Assembly (NCBI GenBank): GCA_029432815.1
Contig: JAROBA010000041.1
Span: 1 to 45,613, forward strand
DNA from: Pontiellaceae bacterium B1224
GTDB lineage: Bacteria > Verrucomicrobiota > Kiritimatiellia > Kiritimatiellales > Pontiellaceae
DNA length: 45,613 nucleotides
Reading direction: 5' to 3'
Both the position numbers and the translations under genes were made by a program. Position 1 is the first letter of the stretch; each line of letters begins with the position of its first letter. The notes under the pieces are model-generated. The model was not told the origin of the DNA. It made no database searches and saw only the letters and a program-made list of their open reading frames with translations. Positions 41,624 to 45,613 of the stretch are shown here, piece by piece.

Positions 41624-42155
41624 AGCTGAGCTGACAGGAAATATCGATCAGCTCGGTGATGCTCTTATCTTTAAGCTGACTTTTGATTCTCTGTTTAAGC
41701 GTCTCCTCCACGATGACTTTCGTAACAAACCCTGAACCGACCACGACAGCAACGATTCCACCAACCGTAAGGGCGTATCCGACCAGGCCGATGCCTGTGC
41801 CGGCCAGAAGCAGGACAAGTCCAGAGGGGATCAGCGGTGCCGCGCCCTCGCCCTCCGGATGAAAAACGGACAGCAACCCGGCCGCGAAAAGGATCCCCCC
41901 GACGACCGCAATCCCATGGCCCAGCGAAATCAAGGCGGGCCCCATCATCACCGCAGCAGCCCCGGTCACCAGCGCGCCCGCACCAAAGATGAGGGGATGC
42001 TCCTTCGCGAACTGACAGACCGCATTGACTCTGTCCCCGACGGCCAGGTTGGTATTAGCGGCCTGCGGGGGAACGTCCGGGTAAAGCTCTCTCTTTGCTT
42101 GCAAAGAGAGTTGGAGTGAACGCAAAGGATTGCTCTGCTTTTTCCTGTCCCGCAT
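41622..42155 (-). CDS. small membrane protein of unknown function
   Basis: A 177-aa protein with a hydrophilic N-terminus (1-50), a Gly/Ala-rich hydrophobic middle with probably three membrane segments ('PLIFGAGALVTGAAAVMMGPAL', 'HGIAVVGGILFAAGLLSVF' and a third near 110-140 containing 'LVLLLAGTGIGLVG'), and a charged helical C-terminus ('EETLKQRIKSQLKDK'). I do not recognise a family. It has its own strong terminator and is divergent from the TonB-like gene, with a 180-base shared upstream region that shows no other gene. It is not evidently part of the polysaccharide locus. Confidence 0.7.
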   Translation of the reverse strand: MRDRKKQSNPLRSLQLSLQAKRELYPDVPPQAANTNLAVGDRVNAVCQFAKEHPLIFGAGALVTGAAAVMMGPALISLGHGIAVVGGILFAAGLLSVFHPEGEGAAPLIPSGLVLLLAGTGIGLVGYALTVGGIVAVVVGSGFVTKVIVEETLKQRIKSQLKDKSITELIDISCQLS

Positions 42156-42335
42156 TTGAAAGAAGCCTGTGTGTTCATCCCCGAATCTAGGTTAACTCAG
42201 TTCCGGTTGTGTCTGACCTGTTTTAAATAGGCGGAGAGATAGAATGAAATACCAAAGAAGGAGAGTTGAAAAATAATTGTAAAATAGGAGAGGTCTGATA
42301 CACTTCTTCCTCACGTTTAAGACGAGGGTGATAGA

Positions 42336-44249
42336 ATGAAAAAAGCCAAAAAAGGCAAGGGCGTCGTCAAAGGCGCTCCGAGTGGGTTTGTAATCAGTTT
42401 AATGGTTCATGCCGCCGCATTTGTTCTGGCCGGTGCATTGGTGGTATTTAATGTGGTGAATAAAGAGGAAAAAAAGTTTGTTCCTCCCAAACCCGTTGAG
42501 CGTCCGAAAATGAAGCTCAAGAAGCCGAAGGTGAAGGTGAAAAAAGATTCCAAACCAAGATCTTCAGAACGGATTGTCACCAAAGTGCAGCGGGCGAACA
42601 TGCCCGAGATTTTTCTCCCGGAAATGAGCGGGATTGGTGATGGCATTGGTACCGGTGGCGGGGGGGGCGGATTTGAGATCATGACGGACCTCGCTGGCCT
42701 GTCCACGATGTTTGGCGAGCGTTTTACCACGGGCAGCGACCTGAAAGGGCATTTCTATAATTTCAATCGCAGCCGTTCCGGCAGTAAGATTCCCATGTCG
42801 CCCGATCAGCTTAAAGACGTGGTTCATAAATTTATGGCGAGCGGCTGGCGAAAGTCTATGTTGGCCAAATATTATCGCTCGCCACAGGCACTCTATTCAC
42901 CGGCCGTCTGCATCACAACCACGCTTTCGGAAATGGCCCCGGATGCCTTTGGCGAAGGTTTGCAGGAGGGCTATTGCTGGGCCGTTTTGTATGAAGGGGA
43001 GCTGGTGTATCCTGAAGACATTACGTTCCGCTTCTGGGCCGTCGGCGATAAGTTTCTGGGGGCTGCTGTTGATGATGAAACGGTTCTTTTTACAGCCTAT
43101 AAAGCCGCTGACAAGACGCTGTTTGGAGATATCTGGCGCTCGAAAGATCCCAAAGACAATGTCTATTATTTTGCCGAGAGCCGGGCAACGCCCAGCGACT
43201 GGATTACGCTCAAAGCAAATGAACCGCGGGATCTTAAAATCATCCTGGGCGATCTCGAAGGCGGACTTGTTTATCATATCGTGTGTGTCGAAGTGAAAGG
43301 GGAGACCTATCCCCTGACGCGAGCCGGGACCGGCCCCACCTGGCCGATTTTCCGGACCGGAGAAATACCGCGCGATACGCTCGATGTCATGTATTCCAAC
43401 CTGTATTTCGGCGACGCCAACCTGACCAATGGACCGATCTTCCGCGACTATGTGGCCAAGTCATCCGCACCGGAAACTGTGGCGGAGCCGGTCGAAGAAA
43501 CACCGCCGGCCGAAGTGAACAAACAGACCGAACCTCAAATGCGTGTGTGGACGAGTCTGACCGGGAAAACGCTGGAAGCAGTCTTTAAGACCGTGATTGG
43601 CAAAGATGCTGTAGTGGAGACCGCAAATAAAAAGCAGATCAAACTCCCGCTGGAACAGCTGTCGCCGGAAGACCAGGAATATATTGCACTCGCCAGGCCG
43701 CCGGTCTTTGACATTAACTTCACCAAGACGAGCAATCAGGTGCCCACTCCGCCGATTTCCCCCTTCCTCGGCGGGGTACAGCGACCGCTGCAAATGTTTG
43801 ACTATCAGTTTGGAGCACGGCTGAAGCAAACAACGACCGGCGATTATGACCATGAACTCACCGTTGAATTTTTTGCCATCGGGGAAGAAATTGTAGGCGA
43901 TAAAATGATATTGCTCGACCGTCAGACGAGCACATTTATTCCTTCGGAACAGGAAAAACGTGTTTTCGAGTTTCTCGGGAAACCGGATGTGCACCTTCGG
44001 CGGATTGCCTATCGCGATTCAGCGCCGGTGAGGGGGATCCGGTATAGCGGATTCCTGGTCACAATAACCGATAAGCGCGGGGAGATTATTGCCTATCGCG
44101 CTTCGAGCAACTACCTCTATGAGAATCTTGAGAATTTAAGACAGCTGCAGCCGAATAACTATTTTGACCGTGAATGCAAGCGGGCCTTCCCGACGCAGCC
44201 GAGCGAAGATAACCGGGGTTCCGGGGCCATTGAAGGCAAGTACGACTAA
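42336..44249 (+). CDS. TonB-like membrane-anchored protein with SHD1-like domain
   Basis: A 637-aa protein. A short Lys-rich N-terminus and one membrane segment (about 18-42) are followed by a Pro/Lys-rich stretch ('FVPPKPVERPKMKLKKPK') like that of TonB/energy-transducer proteins, and by a Gly-rich linker. A globular region follows, and near residues 403-450 an SHD1-like domain ('RVWTSLTGKTLEAVF', 'IKLPLEQLSPEDQEYI'), typical of PVC proteins. The function is unknown to me; it probably spans the periplasm. SD GAGGGTG, its own terminator at 44268, monocistronic. Confidence 0.8.
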   Translation: MKKAKKGKGVVKGAPSGFVISLMVHAAAFVLAGALVVFNVVNKEEKKFVPPKPVERPKMKLKKPKVKVKKDSKPRSSERIVTKVQRANMPEIFLPEMSGIGDGIGTGGGGGGFEIMTDLAGLSTMFGERFTTGSDLKGHFYNFNRSRSGSKIPMSPDQLKDVVHKFMASGWRKSMLAKYYRSPQALYSPAVCITTTLSEMAPDAFGEGLQEGYCWAVLYEGELVYPEDITFRFWAVGDKFLGAAVDDETVLFTAYKAADKTLFGDIWRSKDPKDNVYYFAESRATPSDWITLKANEPRDLKIILGDLEGGLVYHIVCVEVKGETYPLTRAGTGPTWPIFRTGEIPRDTLDVMYSNLYFGDANLTNGPIFRDYVAKSSAPETVAEPVEETPPAEVNKQTEPQMRVWTSLTGKTLEAVFKTVIGKDAVVETANKKQIKLPLEQLSPEDQEYIALARPPVFDINFTKTSNQVPTPPISPFLGGVQRPLQMFDYQFGARLKQTTTGDYDHELTVEFFAIGEEIVGDKMILLDRQTSTFIPSEQEKRVFEFLGKPDVHLRRIAYRDSAPVRGIRYSGFLVTITDKRGEIIAYRASSNYLYENLENLRQLQPNNYFDRECKRAFPTQPSEDNRGSGAIEGKYD

Positions 44250-44267
44250 ACCCGAAAGGATGTTACG

Positions 44268-44300
44268 GCCCGATTTCTATTCAGAAAATCGGGCGTTTTT
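44268..44300 (+). terminator. rho-independent terminator after the TonB-like gene
   Basis: GCCCGATTT (44268-44276) pairs with AAATCGGGC (44286-44294), 9 bp, followed closely by TTTTT (44296-44300), 18 bases after the stop codon. Confidence 0.9.
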
Positions 44301-44331
44301 AATCGAAACCTAAAAAAAAGCATTTTACCTC

Positions 44332-44359
44332 TTGCGCGCTCAGAAAATTCGTGTACCTT
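44332..44359 (+). promoter_or_regulatory. candidate promoter of the initiator tRNA gene
   Basis: TTGCGC (44332-44337) and TACCTT (44354-44359) are separated by 16 bases and lie 25 bases before the tRNA. This fits a sigma-70 type promoter for a stable RNA, although both hexamers are imperfect. Confidence 0.4.
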
Positions 44360-44384
44360 CACCCACCTCTTAACGAGAAAAGAT

Positions 44385-44461
<77 letters not shown>

Positions 44462-44469
44462 ACTTTGAA

Positions 44470-44499
44470 GGCCGACTGGAAACAGTCGGTCTTTTTTTT
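44470..44499 (+). terminator. rho-independent terminator of the tRNA gene
   Basis: CCGACTG, loop GAAA, CAGTCGG, extended by G-T and G-C pairs, followed by C and eight T. It begins nine bases after the CCA end. Confidence 0.93.
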
Positions 44500-44520
44500 G
44501 CTCGGATCTCTCGAAATGCT

Positions 44521-44602
44521 CTCCCGTCGTGGGTGGCTGAGGCCAGTGCCCCTCCGTTTCCAGATCTTGGAAAACCGTACCGCCGGCGTCTCGCCGGCCC
44601 CG
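44521..44602. repeat. extragenic palindromic repeat, copy 1
   Basis: An 82-base unit repeated at 44790-44872 with about 12 changes. It contains two hairpins: TTTCCA-N5-TGGAAA (44557-44573) and CCGGCG-TCT-CGCCGG (44583-44597). Its form suggests a REP-like extragenic repeat that may occur many times in the genome. The 623 bases from 44462 to 45084 contain this repeat family and no gene I can support; the open frames here are not protein-like. Confidence 0.8.
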
Positions 44603-44789
44603 TTGCCGAAGGGAAGAAACAGGATGGTGGACGACATGACTATTTTTTTAAACGGGAAAGGTAGGGTTGCCTCGCCGAGGCCGCCGCCCACGCGCCGGAG
44701 AAGAATGAAACAGGACAATGGACGACAGGACTGTTTTACACAGAAGGTCTGCCTGAAAATCGTCTTGCCGAAAAACGGTCCTGTAAAAT

Positions 44790-44872
44790 CTCCCGCCGTG
44801 GGTCACTGAGGCCAAGCACCCCTCCATTTCCAAACCTTGGAAAACGGTACCGTCGGCGTCTCGCCGGCCCCG
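44790..44872. repeat. extragenic palindromic repeat, copy 2
   Basis: Second copy of the unit at 44521, in the same direction. Hairpins TTTCCA-N5-TGGAAA (44827-44843) and CGGCG-TCT-CGCCG are kept; the outer pair of the second hairpin is lost by a C to T change. Confidence 0.8.
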
Positions 44873-44965
44873 CTGTGAGGGGTAGGGGAGAACGGACGGC
44901 GGACTGAAGGACAGGCACCACGGAATACACGGAATGGTGTGTTGGATGCGAACCGCCGCAGTAAA

Positions 44966-44982
44966 TTTCCAAAGATTGAAAA
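44966..44982. repeat. decayed third copy of the TTTCCA hairpin
   Basis: TTTCCA-N5-TGAAAA keeps the layout of the first hairpin of the two larger repeats, followed by ACCCCGCCG-like sequence; the second hairpin is no longer recognisable. Confidence 0.4.
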
Positions 44983-45084
44983 ATACCCCGCCGCCCCAAA
45001 TGAGACACATAGTCCGCAGGAAGAGCTGGTACTTTCAATAAAATCCTCTGATGGCTTGAGCATCAGGATCGCCGGTTTCGAAGC

Positions 45085-45297
45085 ATGGCACAGGAGCTTG
45101 TAGGTCACCCACGGATTGAATTGCTAAAGACACCAGTCCCCGAGGGATTCATTTTAAGTACCGTTTGTCCGGGTGAAGCCCTTAAGGATGTAGCGAGAAT
45201 GCATCTAATGTCTGAGGAATCGATTGTGGAAACCAATGGGGTCTCATTACTGGACAAAGTCCGGGAGGGCAGGGAGTTGATTATTCCCGTTCAATAG
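45085..45297 (+). CDS. small LysM-like domain protein
   Basis: A 70-aa ORF whose second half matches the LysM pattern: 'VCPGEALKDVARMHLMSEES', then 'IVETNGVS' and 'VREGRELIIPVQ' (compare pGdtL..IA, I...N, G..L.IP). LysM binds peptidoglycan or chitin-like glycans. No signal peptide is visible and no SD precedes ATG 45085; the frame opens only at 45052. It may be a remnant of a longer LysM protein. It lies alone in a repeat-rich region. Confidence 0.5.
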   Translation: MAQELVGHPRIELLKTPVPEGFILSTVCPGEALKDVARMHLMSEESIVETNGVSLLDKVREGRELIIPVQ

Positions 45298-45470
45298 AAG
45301 ACCTCCCCTCAATGAATTCTAAAGTTTCGGTGAAGAAATTTATATGATCATCAAAAAGAGGGTGGAGCCATTAGCTTGATAACTTTCTAAGTTTTAGATT
45401 CTTGCTGATTTGGGATTCCACATCGGGTATACGTAATATTGTGTGATGGATACCAAATTTACATATTTAA

Positions 45471-45515
45471 GGGACGCTAACGTCCCCAAGAAATTTAACT
45501 CGTTGCTAGCACGAG
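45471..45515. other. two adjacent small hairpins in a gene-free stretch
   Basis: GGGACG-CTAA-CGTCCC (45471-45486) and CTCGT-N7-ACGAG (45499-45515). The 304 bases from 45298 to 45601 contain no gene I can support. The hairpins could be part of a leader of the gene starting at 45602, or a small extragenic repeat. Confidence 0.35.
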
Positions 45516-45601
45516 TGAATTGCGCTTCCCCCCGAATTTAGAACCAGTGGTTAAGATATAATTTGTGCCTGTGGTATAAGTAAATAAACCAAAGGATACG
45601 A

Positions 45602-45613
45602 ATGAAAAACCAA
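45602..45613 (+). CDS. start of a gene cut by the window end
   Basis: ATG AAA AAC CAA preceded by AAAGGA five bases upstream, after an AT-rich region. Only four codons are visible (M-K-N-Q), so nothing can be said about the product. Confidence 0.5.

Noticed and set aside
45424-45440. GGGTATACGTAATATT, resembling the left arm of the shared operator
   Set aside because: Only the left arm and part of the spacer agree; the ATACCC arm, the preceding GG and the -10 spacing are missing.

Overview
The window looks like a chromosomal segment of a free-living bacterium of the PVC group, most likely Kiritimatiellota/Verrucomicrobia and close to marine polysaccharide-degraders such as Pontiella. That placement is inference. 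It rests on the density of secreted sulfatases and GH29 enzymes, a PEP-CTERM protein, very large secreted beta-helix proteins, the lack of any SusC/SusD pair, and a TonB-like/SHD1 protein.

Left part (1-8900) is a worn defence island. It holds a 3' remnant of an AAA ATPase, a stand-alone PD-(D/E)XK nuclease, an unknown gene divergent from a WYL-type regulator, then a tight run: a double HARE-HTH/Mrr-type nuclease, an unknown protein, a DUF6361 protein and the first part of a phospholipase-D-like gene. The PLD gene is broken and joined tail-to-tail to the 3' end of a minus-strand DUF2225-like gene. That gene is itself split by an intact IS1634-like element (6508-8548) with a CTAG target duplication; removing the element restores its frame.

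Middle and right part (9000-41200) is a CAZyme/sulfatase locus. It contains three giant secreted proteins (1520, 1223 and about 1406 aa) built from two recurring, unrecognised domains (called A and B here) plus beta-helix, Ig/cadherin-like, Fn3-like and TIG modules. It also contains a PEP-CTERM protein, four GH29 alpha-L-fucosidases, two formylglycine sulfatases, a GH97, a GH141-like beta-helix enzyme and a GH43/GH117-like beta-propeller enzyme. Together they suggest outer-surface or periplasmic breakdown of a fucose-rich sulfated polysaccharide (fucoidan-like). A two-component system whose sensor has a secreted discoidin-like region sits on the minus strand in the centre.

The most striking regulatory signal is a palindrome, GGGTRTATWCRTACCC preceded by GG. 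It occurs three times and each time lies 18 nt before a -10-like hexamer. The three sites precede exactly the three transcription units on the plus strand: 9108-18201 (possibly to 21257), 24145-28365 and 28569-41199. I propose it is the operator/promoter of a regulon read by the LuxR-type response regulator.

Right end (41200-45613) holds an IS66 transposase remnant, a small membrane protein with a good terminator, a TonB-like/SHD1 protein with a terminator, an initiator tRNA-Met with promoter and terminator, a repeat-rich intergenic stretch, a small LysM ORF, and the first codons of a gene that leaves the window.
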